Positions 33,902-47,100 of a DNA stretch of 64,000 nt are shown here, in pieces. The notes beneath the pieces are model-generated. The model was not told the origin of the DNA and searched no databases. It worked only from the letters and a program-made list of their open reading frames with translations. Position 1 is the stretch's first letter. Each line of letters starts with the position of its first letter. The translations under genes and the position numbers were made by a program. The DNA is from Sternotherus odoratus (Eukaryota; Chordata; Testudines; Kinosternidae). Location of the stretch: assembly GCA_032164245.1 (NCBI GenBank), contig JAVMKO010000021.1:12034285-12098284 (forward strand). The letters run 5' to 3'.

Positions 33902-36900
33902 GGGAGAGCTGGATCCAGCCAACCAGCTCTTGGGTGGGTGTCTAGACCACAGGACAAGCGGCCCACCCCAAAGGCAGGGAAAATGCCAGGGTCCCCTCGC
34001 TCCCTTTTAAACACAGGATTAGGGAGGCTTCACTTGTGAGCAGTCAAAGTGTGCTCAAGCCCCCCTCCCCCCCCCTGTACACCCCCATGCTAGCCCCTGC
34101 GATTCAGAGCGAGATGGTACAGTCGGTCTGCAAAATAAAAAACATTCTGTTGAAAGTTTCCTGCCCTGCCCATGGGTCTGCCTGCCTGACACAGGTTATT
34201 AGATCAAAGCAGTGAGAATATTTGGGCAATAACCGTGGAGTGTTTATTAAAAGAAATACAAAACATGTAAAAGGTAGCGTGCCGTGCCGTCTATATTTAG
34301 AGGAAAAAGCCAATTTAAAGGGACACAATCAGGTTACACAAACTGACTCTCTTCACGAACACCTTGGATTAAAACCATTTTCAGTATCTGGGGGGGATAA
34401 AAAGATTATCCAAAGGAGGCCCAGAGCAAACGCCCTTCAGGTTCTGCCTCTATTTTTTCTGCTTCCTAGTGGGTAGCCAAGGGCCCGCAACACTTTTTAA
34501 AAGATTATTCTATGGGCTGTTGGCATGACTCCTCCCGGGGACAAGTTTGGTGAGGTTTCCTTCCTTGGTTTGCAAGCTGACCGGAGAGCCTCAAGAGAAA
34601 TGTAGCAGAAGTAAAATGGAAACTTTCCTGAGTTTCCCTGAACAGTCCCCCCCACCCCCGCTCCCCTTTTCTCTTCCCCTGACAGGAAAAGGGGCTCTTG
34701 GTAAAAAGGCCGGTCAGTGGCTTGCCAGCCCTGGGTGGGAGCTGTCCTCACAGAGCAGACACTCTGCTAACATACCTGGGCTGGAGGGAGAGGGAAGAAC
34801 CCTCTTGGTCCCTTCAGGCCTTTGTTTCTCTGCTGCAGCAACCCCCAAAGAGTAGGGATAGGAGAAGTGAAATGATGTTGCGGGATGCAGGGAACTGTCC
34901 ATTGGGATCTGAACTGAAAGGAAAACTCTCTGTATATTGGGCCCTAAAGCCAACCGCAGGCAAGGCACCAGCATGGAGAGGCTGAGCCTGGTGTCTCTTC
35001 CTCGGGAGGCACAGCGCAGAAAGACACTTCACTGGGCAGAAACGCGCCAGTGTAGACGCGCCCGCCTAGCAGCGTAACTCCAGAGCCAATGCACCTCACT
35101 TGCTTTGGATGGGATTCCTTCTGCATCCTCACCAGCAGCTGCTGCCACACGTGGCGTTCTGCCCTCAGGGGCACCTGTGCAGCCCATCCGTCTTCAAGGG
35201 GTTTCCTACCTGCACCTGGTTGGAACTCAGCAAGCAAGTCTACGGACGATGCACAAAGTGGAGGTGGAATCTGGCTCCTTCTCCCATTGCTGCGTGGGGC
35301 TGTCGGACTAGTGGGAATAAAGTCAAAACAATGTCACTGAAGCAAGCTGCCGTGGCGGAATATTCACACTAGCTCCCCTTGTGCAAGGATCCACTTCTAC
35401 ACGGTTGTGTCTGCAGACACAACTAACTGCAACTACAGTATAATGTGTCTATTGCCACGTTGGACAGCTGCATGAGTCTCCAACAGTAACCAGCCTCAGC
35501 TTCCTCAGAGAAAGGGACAAGAAGCCCTGTAGCTGGCTGATGGGGGAGACACTGCTGGAGTCCTGAAGCAGGAGGTTTTCTTATTACCTATGCTAGCTCT
35601 GTAGATTTTTGTTATCCGTATAAACGTCCAATCCTCTCAACAAACTCCTGTGGCAGTGAGTTCCACAGTCCAATTAAGTGTTGAACGAAAGACACGAGGA
35701 AGTTCCCAGCATACATCCCTGAGAGCCACAGTGAGTCCTCCAGTGCTACCATCACAGCCAATCTTGACACGGCTGATATTTCTAAGGTTAAAAATAAAAA
35801 GTGGGCAGACGGGGAGAACCCTTTCAGGCCATCTCTATCCACCGTAAAGAACCAAAAAAGAGACATAAGCCAAACTTTGAAACTCCCTTTGCAGGTCACA
35901 ACTAAATACCTTTTGAGCTTTCCCTGTTTGAGATCCTGGGTAAAGGAAGCTCCCGGGTCAAAAGCGGAAGCTAGCTACTAACCCTGACCCCGCACATGCC
36001 CTTCAACAGGTTTAGTTTTTGTAAGGGGCCCCAGACAAGGCAAAGGGAGAGATCTTACCCCAAACCACTGTCCTCTGGGCGCGCCTGTCTTCCTGCCCTA
36101 GGGACGGCAAACGAGCTGGATCCTATTAAAATACCCTGGTGCCTCCCAGCTGTTCCATTCTCCCAAGTCTCGTTCTCCCCACGCTTAGCAGGCACAAGAC
36201 ACATGTACAGAGCATGCCGCACACCTGGGCTGTCGGTCGCCGGGTGAGGCTGGCGTATGCGCCACTGCAGCTGGTTGAAGGGGACCAAATCCAGTTCCAA
36301 GTTGATCTGGTTCCTTTTTACCAGCCCCAGGGACGCACTCTCTCCAGGGCCCAGTCCGTCCCCCCATGACGCGTATGAGCCCGTGGTCTTCCTCTGGCGG
36401 ACGGGGTGAGCCCAGGCCTGCAGGACGTGCGGACCCCAGCCCAAAGAGACATACTTCTTAACATTCCATAACGCCGGCGGGCTCCCTATGGGCATATGAA
36501 GAAGTATGTAGGGTTGGGAGGGAGGGGCTGCTCCTCCAGACCATGCACCCGGCGGCCCCCACTGGTGCTGGGTTTGCTGCTGGCGTCCCCTAAGCTGGGT
36601 GAGCCGGGCCTCTAGCTGCGCGGGCCGGGGAAGCAAAGGGATGAATTCAGTTTTCCCTAGAGCAAGGGACAGAGCCAGCCACAGAGCAGGGGTGTGCTGG
36701 CAAGCATCCCATACACGGCTCTGCCCCTTAATCCCAATCCACAGCCCTCCTCTATTCCAGCCCTTGGGCTCCCCTCACCCCGAGTTCTGCCAATGCCCTC
36801 AATCCTGACCCACAGTGTCCCTGTGCCCCCCTCCAGCTCTGTTGATACCCCTCGGTCATGACCCACAGCCCCCTGCTATTCCAATCCAGGGGGTCTCAGG

Positions 36901-37794
36901 GCACCTCTGGAATCCTGCGGAACTTGGGGGTGTGCAGGGGGGGGGGAGAAACTCACTCCTAGGCCGTGGCCGAGCCCAGCAAACCCCCTCTCCTATCGCA
37001 CAGCTGCAGATAACCTCGCCCCCCCGGCGTGGCCTAATCCCCACAGGAGACCTCCTCTCCCTGAGGCAAAGGGGAGCAGGACGAAAATGTCGACGCGGCA
37101 GAACTGCTCCCTCATTTCCCTAATGCGCAGAGCATGCGAAATCCAAGCCTGCAACCGCCCCCCCCCCCCCCCCCCAGCTGGGGAGGGCGAGCGGAGGGAG
37201 CATGGACCAAGAAAGGCCCGGCAAGCGCTAAACGTCAGAGAAACAGGCTCTGTTACAACCAGGAGCTGGAGATGACTCGGGGGCTCCTGTCACGCCGGGG
37301 AGGGGGGGACTTTTCCCTGGTTCCAGTCATGAGCCAGTTTACACCTGTTTGGACCCCAGCTCGGAGCTGTCAAATGCATCGCGCCAGCCCTGGGCCAAGG
37401 CAGAGCTGAGGCTAGACCGACCCTGTAGCGCGTTCCTCAGCCTGGTTCCTCAGCCTGGTAGCAGGGCCACTGGGTTTCTCCTTGACGCTTTCACTCCGGA
37501 TTCATCCAGGCTCACTGCTGCTTATTCATTAAGGGGAAGGCCGGGGCCTGGTGCTTAAAATGGGGGTGGGGTGGAATGAGACTTAAACACCTACCTCTCA
37601 GGGCTGACGTGAGGCTTCGGTTCCAATGCACTTGGGATCCTCTTACCGTGGGGGCGCGATGGACCCACTCGCTCCGTCGCTTGAGTGGTCTCCCTAGCAA
37701 AGCAACATTTGGAGTTCAAGATTGAGGCTGGGGATGGCACCGGAGGCTCACGGTCCCCCCACATCCCGCTCTAGCTAAGGCTCCTGTGTGGCAC

Positions 37795-37990
37795 CCATCA
37801 CCGTGGTATCTGAGCGTCTCACAGCCTTGCACGGACTTAGCCCGCCTGTGAGGCTGGGAAGTGCTAATACCCCATTGTACAGGGGTCCGACTGCTGGTCT
37901 GCCACATGCAGGCCAGAGTCCTAACCACTCCTGCCCTCCTGCCTCTGCAGACTCAGTGCTGCCCTCCGGGGTTTAACAGCGAGGACAAGC
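37795..37990. mobile_element. SINE-like remnant
   Basis: GGCACCCATCACCGTGGTAT, GAGCGTCTCACAGCC and AATACCCCATTGTACAGGGG resemble a degraded amniote SINE. The boundaries are approximate. Confidence 0.4.
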
Positions 37991-38329
37991 AGGTGCTGGA
38001 AGATCCCGGGGACTCACGCGCCTCCCGCTCCCTAAGGGTCAGAACCTCAGTGGGTGCAAACCTGCCTTGCTCCACTGCAATCAACTGAGCTGCACTGATT
38101 TACACCAGCCACGGATCAGACCTGGGGCCACTTGCTGGATTTGGTTTAGCCCCGAGGCGCTCATGAAAGTCCTGGAGGGGGAGCTGCCATGCGGGAGGGG
38201 GCGGGCGTCGGAGCCCCCCACCCTGGCTCCTGCTCTCAGCTGTGCTGCCCATTAGCTGGCTCTGTGTAGCGGCTGGGCAGAGGGGAGCCTCTGGCAGGTC
38301 ACCCCAGCGCCCCTCTGGATCTCCCAAGG

Positions 38330-38500
38330 ATGGGAAGTGACCTGCCCAAGGTCACATATCAAATCGGTGCTAGAGCTGGGAATAGAACCCAGGAGCCCCA
38401 ACTCCCAGCAAACACCCCCCCCCCCCGCTCTAACCACTAGACCCCACTTCCTTCCAGAGCCAAGGACAGAACCCAGGCGTCCTGATTCCCAGCCCCCACC
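38330..38500 (-). mobile_element. MIR-type tRNA-derived SINE
   Basis: On the - strand it reads GTGGGGTCTAGTGGTTAGAG (A-box-like), then CTGGGTTCTATTCCCAGCTC (B-box-like), then GTGACCTTGGGCAGGTCACT. A second partial copy of the CCAGGCGTCCTGATTCCCAG part follows on the right. Confidence 0.7.
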
Positions 38501-39284
38501 CCTGGAGCAGGAGGAGCTGGTCTGTGGAGTTGGGCGCCTGGGGGTTGCTATCTGAGCCCCAGGCTGGAGGGGCTGAGCAGGGGGCGGCGTTCGGGTCTGG
38601 GGGAGGCTGTAGAGTGGGGTCCAGGGTCAAGGCAGAATTGGGGGGAGAGGAGAGTGATTCAATGGCACCAAAACTGGGGAGCTTCCCCTCCCCCCCCCCC
38701 ACCAAAGACCCACTCTCCTGAGCTGCACTGAACCAGAGCTGGAAAAATGGACCGTGGGAGCACTGGGTCCAAGCCGGGGGGGGGGCTCGGCAGATGAAAC
38801 TCCCCCCCCCCAAAAGGCCTGGCCAGACCCATGTGTGGTGGGCTGGTTTTCGAGCAGTAGCTCTGGCTGAGGAAGATGGGCAGAGGACAGGGCAGGCTGG
38901 GCCCAGGAGACCATTTCGTCCCAGCGGCACGTTCCCCGGCGCAGGCGGGGCGGCCTCAGGCGAGCAGTGAGTCAGCACCGGGCAGACAGCAGCCACACGT
39001 GCGGCGTCTCTCTGCAAGGAGCTGGCGGGTGCCAAATCTGCACTTACTGCGCGGCTGACCCGGCTTCCGGGAGCCTGGGAGAGCAGCAGCTTCTGGCAGC
39101 CGAGAGGCCGCTCGGCCTCGGGAGCCAGGGCCACCCCTACAGCCCAGCCCACCCCGAGCGGCTGAGGGTACCCCAGGGAGGGATCTGGCTCCCTCCGCCT
39201 GCAGCTCAGCCCAATTCTCCTGCGGCCCTCGGGCTCCCGGCTCCCTGCACCCTCCGGGGTGCCCCTCTCCTGCTCTCACAGGAA

Positions 39285-39642
39285 GTGACCATATTTCCCA
39301 AAGGGAAAACAGGACACCGTGCTGGGGCTGGACAGACCCCCACTCGTCCCCCCTGGGGTTGGCCCGAGCCCTGACCGCCTGTGGGGCTGGCCCGAGCCCC
39401 GCTTCCTGTGGGGGGGCTGGTGTCATGTCGCTGCTCGCCAATGCTCTACCTGCCCCACCCCCCGAGCCTTGCCTCCTCCTGCCCCGCACAGGGCCGGCAT
39501 CGCTCCCCCCCCCCATTCCCCTGCACCCCACTTTTTGGATAGACGTGGGCATTTGTCCTGTTTGCTCTTGCCAGCGACAACTGATCACTTTCGCCAAAAG
39601 TCGGGGGCCTGTCCCGGCCCCAACGGGATCTTGGTCACCCTA
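39285..39642. mobile_element. DNA-transposon relic with GGTCACC-type ends
   Basis: Left end AAGTGACCATATTTCCCAAA and right end TCTTGGTCACCCTAC are inverted. The interior has ATTTGTCCTGTTTGCTCTTG and a GC-rich CCCGAGCCC expansion. It is similar in style to the 21.5-kb and 32-kb MITEs but longer. Confidence 0.55.
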
Positions 39643-41240
39643 CCCCACTGGCAGCGATCGACGCTCTGCCCTCGTCTTCCTTGGCGCGGCCCCTGGGCCT
39701 GCCCTGCTTCACCAGCACCCTGCGTGGGCCTAGCTCCCTCTCCCACAACACCCACCCACACCCGGAGGGCAGCCCTCAGCTCACCCCCTCAGCTCACCCC
39801 CTCAGCTCACCCCCTCAGCTCACCCCCGGGTCCATCCCCCACAGGGACAGAGCGGCCTGTGTGTCACTCACGGGCCCTGGGGCTGAACCCCCCCCCCCCC
39901 CGAGTGTGTTATGTGGGGAGCAGCCAGAGCTGCGGGAGCCAGGCACGCTTTGGGCAGGGCCAGCCGCAGCTTCCTCCACGCAGCTGTGGCAGTGCCCCTC
40001 CCTCCGGCCCCATAGCCCTCTCTCCCCACACAGTCCACAGACAAAGCCCCCAGCCCCTTGCTCCTGACCCACAGCATCCCCTCCCATTCCAGTCCAGGGC
40101 GCCCCACACAGCTCGGCTAGCGCCTTTCAGTCCTGGGCTCTGCCGTTGCCCCTCACTCCTGACCCACAGCCGCCGGATCTCCCAGACCCCACACGCCCCC
40201 TTTGTCCCCCAGAGCCCATGCAGAGGACTCCTGCTCCGACCTTGGCTGTGGTGGTGCAGGGGGGAGACCCGGTGACCTTGGAGGGGACAGGAGCCAGCCT
40301 GAGCCGCGTGCTTAGGAGAGCTGGGAGGGGAAGCCGGCGCTGCAGCTCTCCGCTTCCTTTGCGCGGGGCTGGCCCCAAGGCAGGGGTTGCACAGACCTGA
40401 GCCCACCACTCCCCCACCCTGCAAAGCCGGATTTTGCACCTGGCAGCCTTCACCTGCCCCAGCCCCTCCCCTCTCTGCAAAACTCCCTCTGCGCAGGGCT
40501 CTTTCCAGAGCCCCTCTGGGGTGGCATCATGCCCCCTACCCCCAGGAGCGGCCATGCTCCCCCACCCCAGCCACGCAGCCCCTCGTGCTGCGGCCTGCGG
40601 CAGACCCAGGTGAAACTGAGGCACCAGGCTGAGCTGGCCACTGGCGCGGACCCCTGTCATTGTCCGACACCCCCCCCCCCCGCCATATTGTCCAAACCAA
40701 ACTGTGCCCAGGCCCGAGATTGTGGGCTGGAGCCGCCCTTGACGGGTGCAGACGAGTCTGAGCCAGCAGCTGTTCAGCTCTGCACCGCGCCGGGCAGCCG
40801 GGGCTGCAGCAGGAAACTCGCAGGAGGCTGCGGGGGACGGGGAAGGGGGGAGGCTGCAGCCCCATGGGCAGATGTGACCCCCCCCCCCCGATAAACCAGG
40901 AGGCTGGGGCCCGGTCCACTGCTCCAAAGTGCCTTTTATTCGACCCTCTAAATGTATCTGGCCGCTCATTGCAGGGGGACGCTGGCACATCTGGGTGCCC
41001 AGCCTGCGATTCTGGGCCGGGGGAGCCATTGCTGAGTGACCCCAACCCCCTTCTGTGGGCCAGATCTTCAGCCCCTGCCCCTCCACCCCCGTTCCCAGCT
41101 AGCAGCCAGCCCCAGGCTGCCACTACACAACAAGCCTGAGTCATGGAGGGCCTGGGGAGTCTGCCAAGAGCGGCTTTGATGTGGGGATTCGCACGCACCC
41201 AGCCACCCTCCCGGCAGGCCCAGCTCAGCCCCAGCCGGCC

Positions 41241-41248
41241 TATAAAAG
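41241..41248 (+). promoter_or_regulatory. TATA-like element in GC-rich context
   Basis: TATAAAAG follows CCAGCCGGCC and precedes GAAGTGTCTTTTATCTGC. No gene was found downstream, so use as a promoter is speculative. Confidence 0.25.
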
Positions 41249-42180
41249 GAAGTGTCTTTTATCTGCTCTCTCCCCAGTGCGGCCCGGCGCTCGGCCGGCG
41301 CTCGCTAACCCGGCCCTTTCCAAGTTGTCCTGTTCACTGCTCCGCCTGGGCCCCACTCCCCAGCCCCCGGCCATTGACCCATTGCAAACCAGCCGCATTC
41401 GCCACTTCACCACACCAAGCGGCTAAAAAAAGACACACAGACCCAGGCAGAGAGCTGGGAGCAGGGCGCCCCCCCCCCCAAGCTCGCTTCAGGGCCCTCT
41501 TCCCCGACCCCAAAGAAACCAGCTAGACTAGGACATCATGAAGTGACCTGGCAGGGCAGGAGAAACCCCTCCTCCCCCCGCTTCAAACCAACACTACAAT
41601 GCACCGGTGGAGCCTGATTGACAGCTGGCTCCGAGGGGCCCCATCCGGCCGCGACGAGCCTCCGTGGGCATGTGCAGAATATGGGGATCAAGCGCTCAGA
41701 AGTTAGAGCTGGGATCCCTTCATTCCCCCTCCCCCACTAATGCAGGGGATGCTCCCCCTCGTCCTGGCCCCCAATGGATTTGCCCAGCAGCGAGGGAGCC
41801 CTGCGGCCCATTCTGGGGGACCCCTGCCGTGTTGCAGGCGGGTGATTTACGGGCTCAGGCTCTGTCCCCCACAACAGGTGCAGGGTCTCTAAACAGAGAG
41901 CCTGCCAGGCTGCCGGCCCCAAGCAGCATGGCCCAGAGCACCCTGCAGACCCTGGGGGGGGGCAGTACCCCCGTACCCCGAGCGCCAGGGTGGTGTGGAG
42001 CCTGCAGCCCCCTGTTCCTCTGGAGAGTTTGCTGACGACCCTGCCGATCCCAGGGCACCTCTGCTGGGCCCAAGGGGTGCGGTAGCAAGAGGACCGAGCC
42101 ACCCCTAACTCTGCAGGACATTTCCTGAGACTACAAGCCCCTTCTCCTCCCACGCATGGCTGAGAACCCCCCTCCCCGCC

Positions 42181-42239
<59 letters not shown>
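42181..42239. repeat. (CA)n microsatellite
   Basis: CA dinucleotide run with one CACGCA interruption. It keeps frames open on both strands and creates false polyvaline-cysteine ORFs. Confidence 0.97.
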
Positions 42240-42243
<4 letters not shown>

Positions 42244-44076
42244 CAAAGCTGCTGCAAGGAGCCAAAGCCCAAGTAAAATGCTGATTACGGTTCTGATGAT
42301 CAGTGTCTAGCGCAGAGGCTGCAAATAATAAAAGGCATCTCCGGCGAGGGAGCTGGGAGCCCAGGCACCAGTGAAGGTTAAACGCTCCGCGCTGGGAAAC
42401 CCAGCTCCCCCCACCCTGCAGCCCCCCCGCAGCCCCGATTTCTGCCCCCCTCCTCCCCGGGGCTGAGCCACTTACTGTCCTGAAGGTGATTCCACTTGTG
42501 TCCGGGGCTGGAGCCCAGGCACCCGGGAGCGGGGGGTGTCGCCTGCCAGTTCCCGGCACTTGCCTGCTCGCCTTGACTTTGCCACAGAACTCCTTCAGCT
42601 CGTCTGCATTCTGTTCCCGAGGAGCATGCAGCATCCTGCCAGTTCAGCTCCAGAAGTTCCTTGCCAGGGAGGGGAGGGGAGAGAGGAGATTTAAAGGCAG
42701 ACCCTGCAGACACCGTCAGGTGCATGGAGGTAAAGATGCTCCCCCCTTCTTCATAAAGGAGCCTCGTTCGTTCCTGGGGCTCCCCCCTCCCCTGCCGCTG
42801 CAGGCAGAATTCACCTCCCCATCCCAAGACCAGTCCCACCCCTTCCACACACCCCCCCATGCCCGGCTGCCAGGCAGACGTCGAGGGAGCTGCACAGATC
42901 GACGCTAATGAATCCTCCGGCCTCTTTATTTGCCGGTGAATAGTGTCGCGGGTGTGCAAATTTCAAGAGGCCTCTGCCTCTCCCCTTTCGCCAGCAGACG
43001 TGAAGTCCAGGCCGGACTGTTCGGAGCCCCCCACAGTCCTCGGGCGGCTGCCGCAGGGGTGACTTCGCCCCCCTCCCACGCCCATGGGCAGCTGAAAAAA
43101 GGCCAGGAAGCAGCCCTAGGAGACCCTGGCTGCAAGCAGCGGCCGGGGCCCAGCGAGGCTGCCATCGAACCAACCCACGGCAGGAAAGGCAAAAGGCAGC
43201 CAGGGCTGCAGGTCCAGGCTGAGTTTCCAGGGGATGTCAGAGGGCTCCCTAGGCCGGGGAGCCCAGGGGACCACTTGCCTAGGCCGGCCAAAGCCTTTGG
43301 CTGATCAGCGCTGGGTCGTTTGGGGGACTTGTCCGGCTCCAGGGGTGTAGACGTGCTCTGTCAGCACACGGCCAGGCCAGGTCCAGCAGGGACCCCACCG
43401 TGCGCTGCCGCTCTCCTGGCATTGCGGCTCGGGACTGCAGTCTGGCTTCTCCAAATCAAGGGGTGCAGCAGCGTGTCGCTGTCCCCTTTGCCCCCGCTTC
43501 CCGGGGCCGCCTGCTCGCTGGGGCTGGGGGGACTTTTGGAGCCCCTGACACCCAGAATCTGGGAGATGGGGGGAGGCCAAATGCCCCTCATTTGTGACAT
43601 GCCAAAGCCCCACTGAGCGGGGCTCCACTGGCCTTCCGCAGAAAAGCAGTGGGGAGAAGGGGCGTGGGGGGCGGTGGAAAGGACTTGACCCCCCCTCCCA
43701 TCTCAAAGCAGGTCCAGGCCATGCAGGTTGCTCTAGTATATGGACCCCACCCCAGAAAAGCCTCCCGCCTGCAGAGAGAGACTCGAAAGCCAAGCTCCTA
43801 CCTCCCAGCTCTCCCGGGTCCTTTCGGCGGCAGCATCCCCTGGGCTTCGAGCCTGCAGAATGTCCCAAGCGCAGGAGGAGGCTGGAGAATTGGGGAGGCT
43901 GGTGGGTGGAGGGACACGCGACACCTTGTTCTAGTGACCAACTGGAGAAGGAGAAAAACAAGGAGTCTCCCCCCCTCATGTCTCCCCCCGGCTGAATGCA
44001 CTTTCTTGGCAGGGCCCTTCACTCCCGACCTCAGACTCACGCCCCGCTCCCCGGCCGGCCGCGCAGCGTTTGCCTG

Positions 44077-44159
44077 CTATTTTTGGCAGCCTCCTCAGAA
44101 CTCCTCGCAGGCTATTAATAATGAGAGCGAGAAATTCGTTTGGCCTCTGCTATATAAGG
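44077..44159. promoter_or_regulatory. candidate CArG/MEF2-like and TATA cluster
   Basis: CTATTTTTGG at 44077-44086, GCTATTAATAATG at 44111-44123, and CTATATAAGG at 44150-44159 (reverse CCTTATATAG) lie within 83 bp of a GC-rich block. The first and third are one mismatch from the SRF CArG consensus, and the third is also a TATA box on the + strand. No linked gene was identified. Confidence 0.3.
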
Positions 44160-47100
44160 AAAGGTAGCGGGCTAGAGACAGCTAAACATACTGGAGCGTA
44201 CGGGAGCTGGGGAAAGCGGGGCAGCTTTGGCAGCGGGGGGTGGAAAAGAGATTGTTTTGAACAATGGAAAGATGGACTCACTGCGAGCGAGCGCGGGTCA
44301 CAGTGCCTGGCAGGCCTGGGCTGCTCACCATGCCGTGGGCACCCGTGTGGCTTGGGAGGGTTTAATGGGAGAGTATGCTCAGCCCGGATCTCTGCATCAA
44401 AGCCTCGGGGGTGGGCGGGGGAGGGAGATTTTCCACATTGCCCGGCTCCCCTTCAGGAACCCACATGAGGGCTGGATTCCCCCACGGGTGCTCAGCACCC
44501 AACGGACTGCAGAATCGGGCCCCAGCTCTAGGCCCTGCTGGAGATTCTGGCCTTAATGCCTTGTCCCAGACCTCACCCGGTAATTAACACTCTGCGTGGT
44601 TTCCATAGTAGCCAAGTAGTCAAGGCAGGTAGCAAAGGCACACACATGCACACCCCCACGCACACACCCCTCTTGTGTACACATGCAGTGCGGGACACTG
44701 GGGCCCTGGGCTTGAAAACTAGGCCCTAGACCAGCTAAAGCTGTGGTGTGCAGGACTGTCTTGGAATTGCCAGCTCCCTTTCAGACCTGTGGACGTGTTC
44801 CTGGTCCTGCTTGCAGACTGGGGGACTCTGTAGGAAACTTGTGATCAGAGCGGTTGGGCCTAGCGAGCAGCCTGCTTTGTCTCTCCCTGTTCCTAGGCCC
44901 AGAGGTGCCCTTGTAGGGCAGCTAACGTGCTGTGGGTGGACGGTGGCAGCCAGAGGCGGAGCACACCGGGGTGACACACCCAGCATGTCTGGGGCCGGGG
45001 ATTGGCAGAGGGGTCCTGGTTTTGGAGCAGCGATGGGAAGGCTTTGAGAAGCACCAGGCAGAGAGGGGCGTCAGAGCCACTGCAAGCCTGGGGGCAGCAG
45101 CAGGAGCCCGGTGTTGCATTGGTTACACCACAGGCACACTCCTGGGAGGGGGACCGAGCTGGGCGGGAAGAGGGGTCTCAGCACGTATTAGGCTGAGCAG
45201 GGAGGGGAGCAGATAACGGACAATTAGGGCTGGAGCTCTAATTAATGAATGAACTACAGTTAAATACCAAGATGCACCTTCCCCACCCCAGCATTTCTCA
45301 GGGCCACTCCCTGCTTGCTACGCTGCTCAGCAGAAATTTAAGGGGAACCTCTCCCGGTGCTGGAATCTGCACCCAGGGGAGCCTGGTGCAGGGGGGCCCA
45401 GCCCCACCTCAGTGCAGGGCCGACAGCTGCAGCCGCACACAGGGCAGGGCATTGAGAGCCGGGCTGCCAGGAGGACACGCAGGGAAAAGCTTCCCTGGGC
45501 AGCAGAATCTCCCCCAGCAACGGGTGAATCTCGTGGGCAGCAAAGTCCAAATCTCTCCGCTTCGGAGCCTGGCTGCAAACGCAGACTCCTAGGCAGGATA
45601 GCCAGGAAGGGCCGTGGGGGAGTGGGGAGGTTGGAGGGAGATGGGCTGCATGGGGGGGGGGGGGGTTGGAGGGCGATGGGACCTGGCCTGGCCTGCAGTC
45701 CTGGCTGGTTGATGGTTTTTCATTGAATCTAGTCTAGGAGGACACATAATTCCAGCCCCAGGCTCCAAGCAAAACCCAGAGCTGAAATGGAAGGGGAGGT
45801 GTCAGCCCCGGGGAAGTTTCTCTCTGGGCCTCGATTCCCATCCAGGCAGGGGGGATAACGTCACCTCCTGTCTCCCATCTTGGCACCATGCAGTTGTGCT
45901 CTCTTTGGAGGACGATCTGCCTCTTACCAGGGGCCCAGGTATCGGTCAGGCCCAGACAGCGGCTGGCCCCTGGGAGCTCTGTCTCACTCAGGGACTTTTG
46001 TTGCTACCAAAATGCAAACAACAGTAATCGGCCTGCGGTCTCCTGGCCTAACTGGGCAGGCCGCTCTGCCCCCCAGAGACAGGGGTCTCCTTAAACCGAG
46101 ATCCTGACACTCGACAGCAAACAGCATCAAGTCTGACCTTAATCCATGCTGAGGAACTACCTGGCACCTGCCTAGATGCCAGAACCTGCCCAGAAGCAGC
46201 AGGCCCGAGGGGCTAGGAGCTGGGGAGAGCAAAGGGGGTCAAGGGCAGATGGTGGCACATGGAGCCATTAGACCATCAGAGACATTTAAGGTGGATTTTT
46301 TTTCCCAGCCAATTGAAAATGGAGCCGAAGCCGTCAAAGGGAGGGAAGGGGCTGCCCGCAGCAGCAGGGGCTGAGTCCAGATCACGCAGTGCATGGCCGG
46401 ATCGGCTCCTGAAGTGACTGCTGGCAGCAACAGGGGTGTATACTCCAGTTTATAAATGGTCCAGGAACCTCGCCGGCATGGGCAGGCGAGGGGGAAAGAG
46501 GGGCAGCTCTGACGGTGAATTCCCTCCACTTGTTGAAATAAACCAGCCCCTGAATGGTAACACAGGCGCCTTTTGGCTGCTGCAGGGCTAATGGGCAATC
46601 TCTACAGCTACTCATTTAACTGACAGCAGGGCAGCCCCTGTGAATCTCTTTCAAGGACTGCACTAATTAATAAATGCTCCTTGGCTGCATTAGGAGGTAC
46701 AGACAGCTCGGGCGCTCCCTGAAGCTTCAGCAATTTTGCTTTCCAGTGAAATCAATAGTCCACAGTTGCAGCTTCCCCTGCTTCCTTAGAGCAGGCCTCA
46801 GCGGAAGCACATGAAGCTCTCTCCCTCCATGCCCAGCCTCGGAAATCTTCGTTGTCAGCCTTTGCACTTGGGGCTGGTTCTGCGGCTAAAGCCCAAGGCT
46901 GGTGGGAGCTGAAGAGATCGTTCTCAGCAGCTCTGCCACGCTCACGAACAGACAATAGCTATTGCCACTAAAGCAAGGGCACCCTCTCAAAGCATTGCGG
47001 ACTCGGGACCATCCCTGACTAATGCAAAGAACCGTCTCGAGCCCCGATCTGCAAGATCCAGCACAGGAGGCTCCAGCCAGGCTTGAACAGTCTCTGAGTT

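Noticed and set aside
36055..36636. 193-codon frame on the - strand
   Set aside because: Residue composition is more protein-like than its neighbours, but I recognise no family. It partly reflects a palindrome, and the + strand is also open.
40127..41086. 319-codon frame on the - strand and its overlapping partners
   Set aside because: It overlaps open frames on the other strand, runs through poly-C tracts, and shows no domain, splice logic or conserved motif.
41737..42246. 169-codon frame on the - strand starting in a Cys-Val repeat
   Set aside because: The start lies in the (CA)n microsatellite, and the rest has no similarity that I recognise.
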